Assembly: GCA_017441265.1 (NCBI GenBank) | Contig: JAFRYE010000006.1 | Location: forward strand, 1 to 41,444 | DNA from: Lachnospiraceae bacterium | GTDB taxonomy: Bacteria; Bacillota; Clostridia; Lachnospirales; Lachnospiraceae | Direction of reading: 5' to 3' | DNA: 41,444 bases | Shown here: positions 1 to 7,962 of the stretch, one piece after another | How the letters are laid out: the number at the start of each line of letters is the position of its first letter | Numbering within the stretch: the stretch's first letter is position 1 | Position numbers and translations under genes: made by a program | Notes under the pieces: generated by a model | Seen by the model: only the letters and a program-made list of their open reading frames with translations | The model's database searches: none | What the model was told of the DNA's origin: nothing

Positions 1-1
1 G

Positions 2-586
2 GCCGGCACGATCATCCTGTTGTCGACGATCCTGGTATGGTTCACCTCGTACTTCGGCTGGGTAGACGGCAGCTTCCGGATGCTTTCCGAAGATGAGATC
101 GACAACTCGATCCTCGCTGCGATCGGCGGCGTGATCGCATGGATCTTTAAACCGCTCGGTTGGGGCAACTGGCAGGCGGCTGTGGCTTCCATCACCGGTC
201 TTGTGGCGAAGGAGAACATCGTCGGTACGATGGGCATTCTCTACGGCGACATCAAGTCCGTCGGCGTAGCATTTACGAAGATCACCGGCTTCTCGTTCCT
301 TGTGTTCAACCTTCTGTGCGCGCCTTGCTTCGCGGCGATCGGTGCGATCCGCAGAGAGATGAACAACGCAAAATGGACCTGGTTCGCGATCTTGTATCAG
401 TGCGGTTTTGCATATGTGATCGCGCTGATGGTAACGAACTTCGGCCGTATCTTCACGGGCGGTATCAACGTGATCGGCCTGATCGCTGCGATTGCGTGCC
501 TCGGAGTCATGATCTACATGCTCTTCTTCAAGAAGTACGCTGAGGCGACAAGCCTGACGACCGCCGATGCTAAGAAGTTAGGTTAA
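2..586 (+). CDS. feoB: Ferrous iron transport protein B, C-terminal part
   Basis: This is the last 194 residues of FeoB, the GTP-driven inner-membrane Fe(II) importer; the G domain and first membrane half lie upstream of the window. The frame is open from base 2. Visible are the conserved segment around GNWQAAVASITGLVAKENIVG, with hydrophobic spans such as FSFLVFNLLCAPCFAAIGAI and a final span near the C-terminus, as expected for the second Gate/FeoB_C half. The Cys in the LLCAPCFAA segment is a usual FeoB feature. It ends 18 bases before a FeoB-associated Cys-rich mini-protein, which supports the call. No Fur box can be assessed because the promoter is outside the window. The identification is secure; only the 5' part is missing. 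Confidence 0.93.
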   Translation, partial: AGTIILLSTILVWFTSYFGWVDGSFRMLSEDEIDNSILAAIGGVIAWIFKPLGWGNWQAAVASITGLVAKENIVGTMGILYGDIKSVGVAFTKITGFSFLVFNLLCAPCFAAIGAIRREMNNAKWTWFAILYQCGFAYVIALMVTNFGRIFTGGINVIGLIAAIACLGVMIYMLFFKKYAEATSLTTADAKKLG

Positions 587-604
587 TTTTACGGAGGATA
601 GATT

Positions 605-790
605 ATGGCATGGCTTGCGGACAATGCGGCTACCATCGTGATAAGCGCGGTGTTGATCGTGATCGTAGCGCTGATCATTCGGAAAATGATCCTTGACCGC
701 CGGAACGGACAGACGTCCTGCGGCTGCGGCTGCGCAAACTGCGCGTCCCGCAGCATGTGCCACGGGGGTGCAAAACAGAAGGCAAAATAG
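605..790 (+). CDS. FeoB-associated Cys-rich membrane protein
   Basis: This is a 61-residue protein with one N-terminal membrane span (about residues 8-27, ATIVISAVLIVIVALII). A short basic stretch and a Cys-rich tail follow, with the cluster CGCGCANC and further Cys, Gly and Lys residues. Size, span and Cys tail match the small family regularly found just after feoB in Clostridia. A ribosome site, GGAGG at 593-597, lies 7 bases before the ATG. The gene probably shares the feo transcript. The role is inferred: the tail may bind or hand over Fe(II), or assist the FeoB pore. The family function is not established. Confidence 0.88.
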   Translation: MAWLADNAATIVISAVLIVIVALIIRKMILDRRNGQTSCGCGCANCASRSMCHGGAKQKAK

Positions 791-793
791 GGC

Positions 794-921
794 TGTTTGT
801 GCAGGTTGACGGAAAACGTCCGAAAAAAGTGCCTCCTGTTTGATGTGAAATGGGCACATTCACGAAAGACCTGTGGCAAAGTGCACAAAAAGAAGTTATG
901 CTTTTTGTAATGTTTGTGCAC
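794..921. repeat. Direct and inverted repeat cluster with two competing hairpins
   Basis: TGTTTGTGCA occurs at 794-803 and again at 911-920. Between them GTGCACAAA (881-889) is the perfect inverse of TTTGTGCAC (913-921). The overlapping ACAAAAAG (885-892) is the perfect inverse of CTTTTTGT (901-908). The segment 881-892 can therefore pair with either downstream arm, giving two mutually exclusive hairpins. There is no clean T-run, so neither is an ordinary terminator. Function is unknown. Confidence 0.6.
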
Positions 922-1025
922 ACATTCATAGGTGAACGTGATATTATAATGGACGTAAACCCCAATACATTATATAGTTTTTGCTACACCCCATAAGTAA
1001 CAAAAATACCTTCTCCAAGAAAAGC

Positions 1026-1055
1026 GCTGCCGTTCCCCAAACGGCAGCGTTTTTC
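1026..1055 (+). terminator. Rho-independent terminator
   Basis: A perfect 10-bp stem (CGCTGCCGTT at 1026-1035 with AACGGCAGCG at 1041-1050) has a 5-base loop and is followed by TTTTT. It lies 235 bases after the last feo gene. It ends either the feo transcript or a short RNA started inside the gap. Confidence 0.85.
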
Positions 1056-1104
1056 ATTCCCTCATTTTCCGACAAAAGCGCAAAGTGTAAGAAATCAAGT
1101 CATG

Positions 1105-1130
1105 GCCCTGCAATTCCGCAGGGCTTTTTT
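1105..1130 (+). terminator. Second rho-independent terminator
   Basis: GCCCTGC (1105-1111) pairs with GCAGGGC (1118-1124) across a 6-base loop and is followed by six T residues. With the terminator 50 bases upstream it forms a double stop just before the promoter of the surface-protein gene, which insulates that gene from feo transcription. Confidence 0.85.
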
Positions 1131-1160
1131 GATTTCGTGCGGAAGCCGGCGCCGCTGCGA

Positions 1161-1189
1161 TTGACAGCCCATTTTCCTTTCGCTACAAT
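1161..1189 (+). promoter_or_regulatory. Sigma-A promoter of the surface-protein gene
   Basis: TTGACA (1161-1166) and TACAAT (1184-1189) are separated by exactly 17 bases, which is near consensus. The expected transcript start is around 1196, leaving a leader of about 55 bases that contains the alternating CG/CA run at 1211-1234. Confidence 0.85.
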
Positions 1190-1210
1190 GAAACTGGAAT
1201 TATGTTATGT

Positions 1211-1234
1211 CGCGCGCGCACGCGCACGTGCGTG
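1211..1234 (+). promoter_or_regulatory. Z-DNA-like alternating run abutting the ribosome site
   Basis: All 24 bases alternate pyrimidine and purine, nearly all CG and CA/TG steps. The 3' part (1221-1234) is almost self-complementary around GCACGTGC. It can fold into a short stem with an ACGT loop, ending directly at the AAAGGAG ribosome site (1235-1241). It sits inside the 5' leader of the surface-protein gene, so it could affect supercoiling at the promoter or access of ribosomes. This is inference. Confidence 0.5.
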
Positions 1235-1250
1235 AAAGGAGTGACGGCAG

Positions 1251-4200
1251 ATGACGAAGGTCGGCAGACATGCGGTTCGGTGGCTGGTTGTTGCCGTATT
1301 GATGCTTTTGTGTCTCCGGGCAGGTATCGGAAGCGCTTCGGCGGATTCGGAACCGATCGGGGAGACGGAGGCGGAGTGGTATCAACGCGGAAGCGGCTCA
1401 TATATCGTAATTGCCCCCAGCGAGAAATATGAAGGGTACTATGTCTATGCGGGCGGGGTGCTCAGGTTTCACAGTATAGCCACCGGAATGTACACGAAGA
1501 TTACCGAGTTTACGGGCGAAAGCGGAACCGTGAACAGCTCTTCGTGGTATCAGAGTTCGTATCAAAGCGACGGAAAGCTGTATGCGCTTTGCGGATCGAC
1601 GGTCTTCATTTATGATCTCGATGCCAGAAAACTGCTGAAGACGATCAACACCGGAATCGACAATCCGACCGCAGTCGGAGCGGATGCGAACGGGAACATT
1701 TTCCTCGGAACGAGTGAAAAGATCTACGTGCTGTCCGCAAGCGGAACAAAGCTGGCGGAGGCGGAGTCTCACGGCAGAGTGTATTATTTTTCGGGGTTTG
1801 ATGCCACGAACGGGAATTTCTATTTCGAGGTATATTACAACTGGGTTTATTGGGGATATGACCATGATACCCACCTCGGAGTTGCCGGGTCTTATTCCGG
1901 CGGCGAGCTGAAAATAGGGAATTCCGTGATCGCCGATGTGACGTTTTTGCTCGGGCAGAATTACTACTCCTATGCGGAGAAGTCGATGGAGCTTCTGAAC
2001 GGGAGATACCTTGTCGGACAGGTCGGGCTGTATTCGAAATTGGCGATCGTGGATTCCAATGCGCTGACGCCGGGTGAGGAGACGGAAGCGCTGTTGATGC
2101 TGGATCGCACGTCCCGTCCGGCGTCGGGCACTGCCAAGACGCACGGTGTCAACGTTGTCTGGTGTGAGGCGCGCAACTCTTTTCTGGTGTACATCACCGG
2201 AGAAAAGAAGGTGCAGGAGTACAGTGCCGCGGATTGGCAAATGGTGACGGAGTACACGACGGAGAAGGAAGTCTTTTACATGTTCCTGCTGGACGGGCAG
2301 CTGTACATGATCGAGCGTGACGCGGACGGCAGTTATTCCATCGAATCGACTCCGTGGGAGAATCCGAACGAGCTGGTAATCCACGGCGCAACTTCGGTGT
2401 ATGTCGGGGAAACCGCGACGCTCACTTCGACGACGGATTCGGTGATGTCGTTCGCGATCGAGTGGAGCTGCAGCGACACCAACGTGCTGTCGATCACGGA
2501 AAACGGTGTGATCTGCGGATGGAAACCCGGAACGGCCACCGTCACGGCGAAGGTCGCGGGGACCGACGTTACCGCGAGCATTGTGATCACGGTCAGGACC
2601 AACCCGAACCAGAACGGTCAGTCGTCGCAGTCGACGTCCGGCGGGCGGATCACAAACAACGCGGGGCTCAACGATTACTACAATGCCGCGAGCCCGATGA
2701 CGTCCTACCTTTACGAAAATGCCGACGGTACGTTCACCCGCGTCGAGTATCTCGCAAGCGACAAGAAGATCTTGGTGGAGACGTACACGGCGGACAAGCA
2801 ACTCAAGAGCACCAAGACGATTGCCATGGAGGCGGAAATCTTCGGCGGTTTCTTCCGGGGCGCCGATGCCCTGTACGTGGTTGAGGGCAACAAGAACACG
2901 GAGGAGTCCGACGATTGCGAAGTTGTCCGGGTCATCAAGTATTCCGCGTCGTGGAGCCGCCTGTCGGCCTGCAGCATCAAGGGAGCGAACACGTACTGGC
3001 CGTTTGACGCAGGAACGTGCCGCATGATGGAGCTGAACGGGATGCTGTACGTTCACACGTGCCATGAGATGTACCAGTCGGATGACGGCTATCATCACCA
3101 GGCCAACATGACGTTCAAGATCCGGGAGTCGGACATGACCGTGCAGGATTCCTGGTATGAGGTCATGAACATCAGCTACGGCTATGTCAGCCACTCGTTC
3201 AATCAGTTTATCAAGACCGACGGGACGAACATTTACCGCCTCGATCACGGGGACGCGCATCCCAGAAGTGCGGTTGTGACGATACTGCCGGTCGGCAATA
3301 CATTGACGAATATCAGCTCGTACTGCAGTGTCCTGCAGTTCCAGAGCATGTCCAGTTACAACAACACCAGAGCCAATATCGGCGGATTCGAGCTCTCCGT
3401 CGACAACTACCTTGTGGCAGGCCGCTCGGCCGATCAGAATGCGGAAAATCCGAACTATTCCGACATGCGGAACGTGTTTGTCCTGTCGCACTCGAAAACC
3501 GGCGATACGTATCATTTTACGTGGCTTACACAGTACGGCAACGACTCCGAACTCGTTCCGGGGAACCCGCAGTTAGTGAAACTCTCCGACGAGCAGTTCG
3601 CGGTGCTGTGGGAAGAGCGCAACACCGAGACCGGAAAGCGCATCGTCAAGATCTGCTGCGTGGATTCCAAGGCAAATGTCGTCGGAAAGATCTCAACACT
3701 CCGCGGCCGCCTCTCCGATTGCCAGCCGATCCTCACGAAGGACGGGCGCATCTGCTGGTACGTCACCGACGGCTCGACGCTCACCTGGAACGTCATTGCG
3801 CCGCTTGCGATGGACAACTACTGGAAGGCGCCGGAGATCACCAAGGCGGTCGGAACGGACAACGGGATACGGCTGGAGTGGAACAGCGTCCCGGACGTTG
3901 ATTCGTATGTCGTATACCGGAGAGAGAACAACGGGTATTTTACGGCGCTAACGGAAGTTACGGCATCGCGCACGTACTACGTGGACAAGAGCGCTACCGC
4001 GGGCAATAACTATACCTACAAACTCAAGTACCGCATATGGGGCGAGATCGGCCCCGGCAGCGAGGAGTGGGTTGTCGTATGGAACTCCTCCGCCGGAAAA
4101 TGGGACACCAAGGGCAAGCTCACCTTCGACGCCAACGGCGGCAAAGGAACCGTCCCGGCGGCCGTTGACACCCTGAGCAACACCGCGGTCACGATCCCGA

Positions 4201-5684
4201 AGGCCACGCTCACAAAGGACGGTTATTACTTCCTAGGCTGGGCGCTGACATCTGACGCCAAGGCGGCAGCATACAAGAGCGGTGACAGCATCACGGTGAA
4301 CGGACCGGTGAAGCTCTACGCCGTATGGTCGATCCGCACCTTCAAGATCACCTACGTATTGGAGGATGCGCCCGATCCCGGAAATCCTGCGACGTACAAA
4401 GTGACCGACCTGACGATCACATTAAAGACAACCGCAAAGAACGGCTATCTGTTCGGCGGCTGGTACAAAGACGCCGCCTTCACGCAGAAGGTGACGGAGA
4501 TCCCGCAGGGATCCTTCGGGGATCTGACGCTGTATGCGAAGTTTACGCTGCGCAACTATAAGGTCACCTACGTTCTGAACGGCGGGACGAACAATCCCGA
4601 GAATCCCGCGACCTATCAGATCGTGAGCCCGGCCATCTACCTGATGGCTCCGTCAAAGGCCGGCTGTGTCTTTGACGGCTGGTACACGGACGAGGCTCTG
4701 ACGAAGAAATCCAGCGGTATCGCTCCGGGATCCATCAAGGACCGCACGTTCTATGCGAAGTTCGTCTCCGGCAGCGGTACGACGCGGAAGGTGAGCTTCA
4801 ACTTAAACGGCGGCAGCAGCGGAGCACCCGCGGCGATCACCGCGGCAGGCGGCGCGACGGTGACGATCCCGTCGTCCTCGCCGGTACGCAAAGGCTATTA
4901 CTTCCTCGGCTGGGCATTAAAGTCCACGGCGACGACGGCGCGCTACAAGACCGGCAATACCGTGATCGCCAGCAGCGACACGGTGTTGTACGCCGTATGG
5001 TCCTTGCGCAAATACAAGATCACCTACGATCTCGACGGCGCAGCGGATCCCGGCAACCCGGCGACCTACATGGTGACCAACGGTACCGTCACGCTGAAGA
5101 ATCCGTCAAAGAACGGCTATCTGTTCGGCGGCTGGTACAAAGACGCGGCGTTCACGAACAAGGTGACGCAGATCACGGCGGACATCTCCGGCGACATGAA
5201 GTTGTACGCGAAGTTCACGCTGCGAACCTACAAGATCACCTATGTCTTAAACGGCGGAACGAACAATCCCGAAAACCCGGCAACGTACCAGATCGTGAGC
5301 CCGTCGATCTACCTGATGGCTCCGTCGAAGGAGGGATTCATCTTCGAGGGCTGGTACACGGACGAGGCGCTCACGAAGAAGTCCAGCGGCATCGCCGCGG
5401 GCTCCATCAAAGACCGCACATTTTACGCGAAATTCGCGGAAGCGAACGGCGCGACGAAGAAGGTCAGCTTCAACCTAAACGGAGGCGCGTCCGGAGCACC
5501 TGCGGCGATCACCGTGGCGGGCGGAGCGGTTGTGACCGTGCCAAAGTCCAGCCCGGTTCGGGAAGGTTACTGGTTCCTCGGCTGGGCACTGAAGTCCACG
5601 GCGACGACGGCGCGCTATCGAAGCGGCGATACGGTCATCGCCAGCAGCGACACGGTTTTGTACGCTGTGTGGAAGAAAAAGTAA
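1251..5684 (+). CDS. Large secreted surface protein with BIG2, Fn3-like and seven Flg_new repeats
   Basis: The 1477-residue protein starts at an ATG 9 bases after AAAGGAG. Residues 1-31 form a signal peptide (basic start, WLVVAVLMLLCL core, ASA cleavage site). Residues about 50-365 are rich in Tyr/Gly beta-strand blades and resemble a propeller. About 371-450 is a BIG2 Ig-like domain, about 470-850 a second propeller-like region, and about 859-945 an Fn3-like domain. Residues 956-1474 are seven Flg_new (InlB B-type) repeats, each ending LYAVW, LYAKF or FYAKF. There is no LPXTG motif, SLH domain or C-terminal membrane span; the chain ends in KKK. It is probably exported and held on the surface by non-covalent binding, perhaps as an adhesin. 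It has its own promoter and terminator. The ligand is unknown. Confidence 0.85.
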   Translation: MTKVGRHAVRWLVVAVLMLLCLRAGIGSASADSEPIGETEAEWYQRGSGSYIVIAPSEKYEGYYVYAGGVLRFHSIATGMYTKITEFTGESGTVNSSSWYQSSYQSDGKLYALCGSTVFIYDLDARKLLKTINTGIDNPTAVGADANGNIFLGTSEKIYVLSASGTKLAEAESHGRVYYFSGFDATNGNFYFEVYYNWVYWGYDHDTHLGVAGSYSGGELKIGNSVIADVTFLLGQNYYSYAEKSMELLNGRYLVGQVGLYSKLAIVDSNALTPGEETEALLMLDRTSRPASGTAKTHGVNVVWCEARNSFLVYITGEKKVQEYSAADWQMVTEYTTEKEVFYMFLLDGQLYMIERDADGSYSIESTPWENPNELVIHGATSVYVGETATLTSTTDSVMSFAIEWSCSDTNVLSITENGVICGWKPGTATVTAKVAGTDVTASIVITVRTNPNQNGQSSQSTSGGRITNNAGLNDYYNAASPMTSYLYENADGTFTRVEYLASDKKILVETYTADKQLKSTKTIAMEAEIFGGFFRGADALYVVEGNKNTEESDDCEVVRVIKYSASWSRLSACSIKGANTYWPFDAGTCRMMELNGMLYVHTCHEMYQSDDGYHHQANMTFKIRESDMTVQDSWYEVMNISYGYVSHSFNQFIKTDGTNIYRLDHGDAHPRSAVVTILPVGNTLTNISSYCSVLQFQSMSSYNNTRANIGGFELSVDNYLVAGRSADQNAENPNYSDMRNVFVLSHSKTGDTYHFTWLTQYGNDSELVPGNPQLVKLSDEQFAVLWEERNTETGKRIVKICCVDSKANVVGKISTLRGRLSDCQPILTKDGRICWYVTDGSTLTWNVIAPLAMDNYWKAPEITKAVGTDNGIRLEWNSVPDVDSYVVYRRENNGYFTALTEVTASRTYYVDKSATAGNNYTYKLKYRIWGEIGPGSEEWVVVWNSSAGKWDTKGKLTFDANGGKGTVPAAVDTLSNTAVTIPKATLTKDGYYFLGWALTSDAKAAAYKSGDSITVNGPVKLYAVWSIRTFKITYVLEDAPDPGNPATYKVTDLTITLKTTAKNGYLFGGWYKDAAFTQKVTEIPQGSFGDLTLYAKFTLRNYKVTYVLNGGTNNPENPATYQIVSPAIYLMAPSKAGCVFDGWYTDEALTKKSSGIAPGSIKDRTFYAKFVSGSGTTRKVSFNLNGGSSGAPAAITAAGGATVTIPSSSPVRKGYYFLGWALKSTATTARYKTGNTVIASSDTVLYAVWSLRKYKITYDLDGAADPGNPATYMVTNGTVTLKNPSKNGYLFGGWYKDAAFTNKVTQITADISGDMKLYAKFTLRTYKITYVLNGGTNNPENPATYQIVSPSIYLMAPSKEGFIFEGWYTDEALTKKSSGIAAGSIKDRTFYAKFAEANGATKKVSFNLNGGASGAPAAITVAGGAVVTVPKSSPVREGYWFLGWALKSTATTARYRSGDTVIASSDTVLYAVWKKK
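4116..5672 (+). repeat. Seven Flg_new repeats in an ABCABCA array, 672-bp period
   Basis: Repeat units begin at 4116, 4344, 4560, 4788, 5016, 5232 and 5460. Units 1, 4 and 7 (type A, ending LYAVW), 2 and 5 (type B, PDPGNPATY or close) and 3 and 6 (type C, NNPENPATY) match each other. Equivalent units are all exactly 672 bp (224 residues) apart. This shows duplication of a three-unit block, not stepwise growth of single units. Confidence 0.9.
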
Positions 5685-5710
5685 GTCGGTATTCCCCGGA
5701 AAATGCAGGA

Positions 5711-5744
5711 AAAAGGCCTCGGTCGGTTCGATCGGGGCCTTTTT
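5711..5744 (+). terminator. Rho-independent terminator after the surface-protein gene
   Basis: An 11-bp stem (5714-5724 with 5730-5740, two G-T pairs) has a 5-base loop. It is preceded by an A-run and followed by a T-run to 5744. It separates the surface-protein gene from the polysaccharide operon. Confidence 0.87.
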
Positions 5745-5777
5745 CGGCCTGCTTTTGGGGCAAAAATGAGTTTTTAG

Positions 5778-5806
5778 TTGCGTTTACCGGCAAAACAGGG
5801 TATACT
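5778..5806 (+). promoter_or_regulatory. Sigma-A promoter of the polysaccharide operon
   Basis: TTGCGT (5778-5783), a 17-base spacer and TATACT (5801-5806). The expected start is about 5813, some 38 bases before the first operon gene. It appears to be the main promoter for the genes from 5851 to 15492, since no terminator is seen among them. Confidence 0.75.
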
Positions 5807-5850
5807 CTATTCAGTATGTCTACGTGAGGACAATCATTCGGAGGTACCAA

Positions 5851-6666
5851 ATGGCGAACAATAATCGCTATCCGATCCTGAACACGTATGTGAACGTGAT
5901 TTCGATGGAGGACACCGTCGCTGAGGTTGAGAAGATCATCAAGGCCGGCAAGCCGGTTCAGCACGTTGTCATCAACGCTTCGAAGGTCAATCTCATGCGC
6001 GAGGACCGGGAGCTGCGCAAGATCGTGAACGCATGCCCGCTCATCAATGCGGACGGTGCGTCCATCGTGTGGGCTGCGAAGAAGTTAGGCGTCCCGTTAC
6101 GGGAGCGCGTAACCGGCATCGATCTGTTTCTCAATCTCGTGAAGCTGGCTTCGGAGAAGGGATACAAGCTGTATCTCTTCGGCGCGAAGGAAGAAGTCGT
6201 AACCAAGGTTAAGGCGATCTTCGAAGAGCAGTATCCGGGAATTCAGATCGTCGGATATCGCAACGGGTATTTTACGGAGGAGGATGAGCCGGAGATCGTG
6301 CGCGATATGGCGGCGTCCGGTGCGGACATGATGTTCGTGGCATTTTCCTCGCCGAAGAAGGAGTATTGGGTTAACAAGTATCTGAACCAGTTGAACATTC
6401 CGTTCGTCATGGGCGTCGGCGGCAGCTTTGACGTGGTCGCCGGAGTGACGGACCGCGCGCCGAAGTGGATGCAGGATCACGGCCTGGAATGGTTCTACCG
6501 GTTCATTCAGGAGCCGCGCCGCATGTGGAGGCGCTACGTGATCGGAAACGCGCAGTTCGTGAAGTTCACGTATCAGGCAAAGGCTTATAAAAAGAAACGC
6601 GCGAAGGAGCGTGCGGCTGCAAGGGCCGCGCAGGCTGCGAACCGTGCGCAGGGACGAGAAGATTAA
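5851..6666 (+). CDS. WecG/TagA/CpsF family glycosyltransferase (GT26)
   Basis: This 271-residue enzyme is of the family that adds ManNAc or ManNAcA to a lipid-PP-sugar at the cytoplasmic membrane face. Family segments are visible: NASKVNLMREDREL, the acid-bearing INADGASIVWAAKKLG, and GVGGSFDVVAGVTDRAPKWMQ. The chain ends in FYRFIQEPRRMWRRY plus a basic tail that would lie on the membrane. I chose the ATG at 5851 because CGGAGG lies just ahead at 5839-5844; an upstream in-frame GTG has no such site. It is the first gene of the operon. The wecC- and wecB-type genes downstream would supply UDP-ManNAcA or UDP-ManNAc, so transfer of one of these is likely. Which sugar it uses cannot be read from the sequence. 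Confidence 0.88.
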   Translation: MANNNRYPILNTYVNVISMEDTVAEVEKIIKAGKPVQHVVINASKVNLMREDRELRKIVNACPLINADGASIVWAAKKLGVPLRERVTGIDLFLNLVKLASEKGYKLYLFGAKEEVVTKVKAIFEEQYPGIQIVGYRNGYFTEEDEPEIVRDMAASGADMMFVAFSSPKKEYWVNKYLNQLNIPFVMGVGGSFDVVAGVTDRAPKWMQDHGLEWFYRFIQEPRRMWRRYVIGNAQFVKFTYQAKAYKKKRAKERAAARAAQAANRAQGRED

Positions 6667-6685
6667 TCAGGAGGATTTCAGAAGT

Positions 6686-7906
6686 ATGGTAAATGTGATC
6701 GGGTTGGGCTATATCGGACTTCCCACCGCGCTGATGATGGCATCGCACGGCGTTGAGGTCGTCGGTACGGACTACAACAAGGAGTTGGTAGCAACGCTCA
6801 ATGCGGGCAAGACGACGTTCAAGGAGGATGGGCTCGACGAGCTGTTCGCGAACGCCGTAGCAGCCGGGATCAAGTTCTCCACGGAATATCAGGTGACGGA
6901 CACGTACATCGTGTCGGTTCCGACTCCGTACGACAAATTCAGCAAGAAGGTTGACGCATGCTACGTTGTGGCGGCTGTCAAGGAAGTTATGCGGGTCTGC
7001 CCGAAGGGCGCGACCGTCGTCGTTGAATCGACCGTCTCCCCCGGAACGATCGACCGCTTTGTTCGTCCGGTGATCGCAGAGGCCGGTTTTGAAATCGGCA
7101 AGGATCTGCATCTCGTGCATGCTCCCGAGCGTATCATCCCGGGCAACATGGTTTATGAGCTTCTGCACAACAACCGCACCATCGGCGCCGACGAGCGCGA
7201 GATCGGTGAGAAGGTGAAGGCTCTGTACGCAAGCTTCTGCCTCGGCGACATCGTGGTTACGGACATCCGCACGGCCGAGATGACGAAGGTTGTGGAGAAC
7301 ACTTTCCGCGCGGTCAACATCGCATTTGCGAACGAGCTGGCGAAGATCTGCCGGCATGACAATATGGATGTGTATGAGATCATCCGCATCTGCAACATGC
7401 ATCCCCGTGTCAATATCCTCCAGCCGGGGCCCGGCGTAGGCGGACATTGCATCTCCGTGGATCCGTGGTTTCTGGTAGGCGACTATCCGAGCCTTACGAA
7501 GGTCATCAACGAGTCGATGAAGACCAACGACGGCATGCCGGATTTCGTTCTCGGCAGAATCCATGAGATCATGGAGGAGAAGGGCATCACCGACACGACC
7601 CGCGTCGGCCTTTACGGTCTGACTTACAAGGAAAATGTCGACGACATGCGCGAGAGCCCGACGCTGCAGCTCCTGGAGTCGCAGGCACGTCATCTGGCGG
7701 CTCCGCTGAAGACGTACGATCCGTTCATCACGAAGGATGTGGTGCCGAATCAGTACCACGATCTGGACAGGTTCCTTGCGGACTGCGACCTCGTGGTTGT
7801 CATGGTGAAGCATGATGAGATCCGCAAGAACGAGGACAAGCTGAAGGACAAAGTTGTGCTTGACTGCCAGAACATCATCCGCCTTCCGGGCGTATATCAT
7901 ATCTGA
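6686..7906 (+). CDS. wecC: UDP-N-acetyl-D-mannosaminuronate dehydrogenase type (nucleotide-sugar dehydrogenase)
   Basis: This is a 406-residue NAD-dependent dehydrogenase that oxidises C6 of a UDP-hexose in two steps to the uronate. The start VNVIGLGYIGLPTALMMA is the NAD-binding Rossmann loop. ESTVSPGTID and GLTYKENVDDMRESP are family blocks. The catalytic Cys is C255 in PGVGGHCISVDPWF, the form typical of WecC rather than of UDP-glucose dehydrogenases. The ATG at 6686 follows AGGAGG (6669-6674) and gives the Rossmann motif at the very N-terminus; the longer open frame upstream is not used. With WecB in the same operon the likely substrate is UDP-ManNAc. A UDP-GlcNAc or UDP-GalNAc dehydrogenase role is the main alternative. 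Confidence 0.87.
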   Translation: MVNVIGLGYIGLPTALMMASHGVEVVGTDYNKELVATLNAGKTTFKEDGLDELFANAVAAGIKFSTEYQVTDTYIVSVPTPYDKFSKKVDACYVVAAVKEVMRVCPKGATVVVESTVSPGTIDRFVRPVIAEAGFEIGKDLHLVHAPERIIPGNMVYELLHNNRTIGADEREIGEKVKALYASFCLGDIVVTDIRTAEMTKVVENTFRAVNIAFANELAKICRHDNMDVYEIIRICNMHPRVNILQPGPGVGGHCISVDPWFLVGDYPSLTKVINESMKTNDGMPDFVLGRIHEIMEEKGITDTTRVGLYGLTYKENVDDMRESPTLQLLESQARHLAAPLKTYDPFITKDVVPNQYHDLDRFLADCDLVVVMVKHDEIRKNEDKLKDKVVLDCQNIIRLPGVYHI

Positions 7907-7962
7907 TACAATTCCGGCCGGCGGCGGGATGCTGCCGCCGGTGCGGATCTGATGGGACGAGA

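Larger units (their letters stand above)
791..1250. other. 460-base gene-free stretch after the feo genes
   Basis: I see no convincing coding region here; the open frames overlap one another and lack ribosome sites. It holds a repeat cluster (794-921), an isolated TATAAT at 945-950 without a good -35, two terminators (1026-1055 and 1105-1130), a consensus promoter (1161-1189) and a 24-base alternating pyrimidine-purine run (1211-1234). A short RNA running from about 957 to the first terminator is possible, but the missing -35 makes that weak. Confidence 0.6.

Noticed and set aside
951-1055. A small RNA from the TATAAT at 945 to the terminator
   Set aside because: No -35 box is found at 16-18 bases, so a start here is not supported strongly enough to list as an RNA gene.
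1398-3515. A 705-codon open frame on the minus strand
   Set aside because: It is antisense to the surface protein, Arg/Val/His-rich and without a ribosome site.
5824-5850. An upstream GTG start for the WecG-like gene
   Set aside because: It lies almost at the expected transcript start and has no ribosome site; the ATG at 5851 has CGGAGG.
7918-7941. A terminator between the WecC-type and polymerase genes
   Set aside because: The stem is perfect but no T-run follows, and the operon clearly goes on.
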